From a virus, in IMG/VR virus record IMGVR_UViG_3300021136_000017, positions 1 to 45,321 of that record: a stretch of 45,321 nt of DNA; one strand, given 5' to 3'. The position numbers were made by a program, and so were the translations under genes. This document shows positions 45,311 to 45,321 of this stretch, piece by piece; the first letter of the stretch is position 1; every line of letters begins with the position of its first letter. The notes under the pieces are model-generated. The model saw only the letters and a program-made list of their open reading frames with translations. It searched no databases and was not told the DNA's origin.

Positions 45311-45321
45311 TTAAAAAAATG

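Noticed and set aside
1-45321. Lysogeny functions or an attachment site
   Set aside because: No integrase, excisionase, or repressor/antirepressor pair was seen; the tRNA remnant near 23.4 kb is not flanked by a recombinase.

Overview
The window looks like part of the genome of a large, virulent, T4-related tailed phage (probably a myovirus) of a Bacteroidota host. Reasons: AT-rich DNA (by eye about 30-35% GC) with densely packed, overlapping small genes; a T4 DenV-type pyrimidine dimer glycosylase, a SegE-type GIY-YIG nuclease, an RNA ligase and a P-loop polynucleotide kinase; no integrase, repressor cassette or host genes; and A-rich leaders without Shine-Dalgarno sequences, which is typical of Bacteroidota. 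The host assignment is inference.

Layout. (1) 1-11433, plus strand: virion structural genes. They are a >1,500-residue tail/baseplate-type protein cut by the left edge, two smaller structural proteins, a 1,252-residue fibre-like protein with a ~790-residue TPS(I/V)S(V/I) stalk, a shorter relative of it, and a small protein sharing a C-terminal motif with an upstream neighbour. (2) 11436-12183: a shrunken HNH-type homing endonuclease and a SegE-like GIY-YIG nuclease, ending at a hairpin terminator facing convergent genes. (3) 12223-17202, minus strand: two operons of small proteins that begin with a T4-like capsid-targeting peptide (hydrophobic-x-x-hydrophobic-(L/I)-x-E). They flank a three-gene unit with a paralogous pair of unassigned enzymes. 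(4) 17239-25000: small hypothetical genes of somewhat higher GC, a DUF932 protein, an HTH protein, a tRNA with a UAG anticodon, a gene apparently joined by a -1 frameshift, and two strongly folded non-coding stretches. (5) 25000-36000: very compact small genes, many overlapping by 1-11 nt, including zinc-ribbon, RyR-domain and membrane proteins, DenV, and several genes too short for routine calling. (6) 36227-45294: a lipoprotein, a candidate small RNA, two metallophosphoesterases, an SMR-like membrane protein, RNA ligase, a nucleotidyltransferase-like protein, a P-loop kinase and large hypothetical proteins.

How it fits together. A motif ATATTTAT(A/T) precedes several structural genes and also the minus-strand genes carrying the capsid-targeting-like N termini, so these may form one late regulon whose small products enter the head and are processed by a prohead protease. 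Most other minus-strand transcription units instead start at a leader ending in A(A)GTTATG, suggesting a different expression class. The RNA ligase, kinase and two phosphoesterases fit an RNA/nucleic-acid repair group.

The most interesting observations are the capsid-targeting-like protein family (12223-17202), the A AAA AAG frameshift junction at 18709-18715, the type-I tRNA with a Leu(CUA) anticodon, the CTAG-dense element at 21199-21332, the GC-rich folded region at 24660-24960, and the discrete RNA-like element at 36755-36934. All functional assignments come from reading the sequence only; no database search was run.
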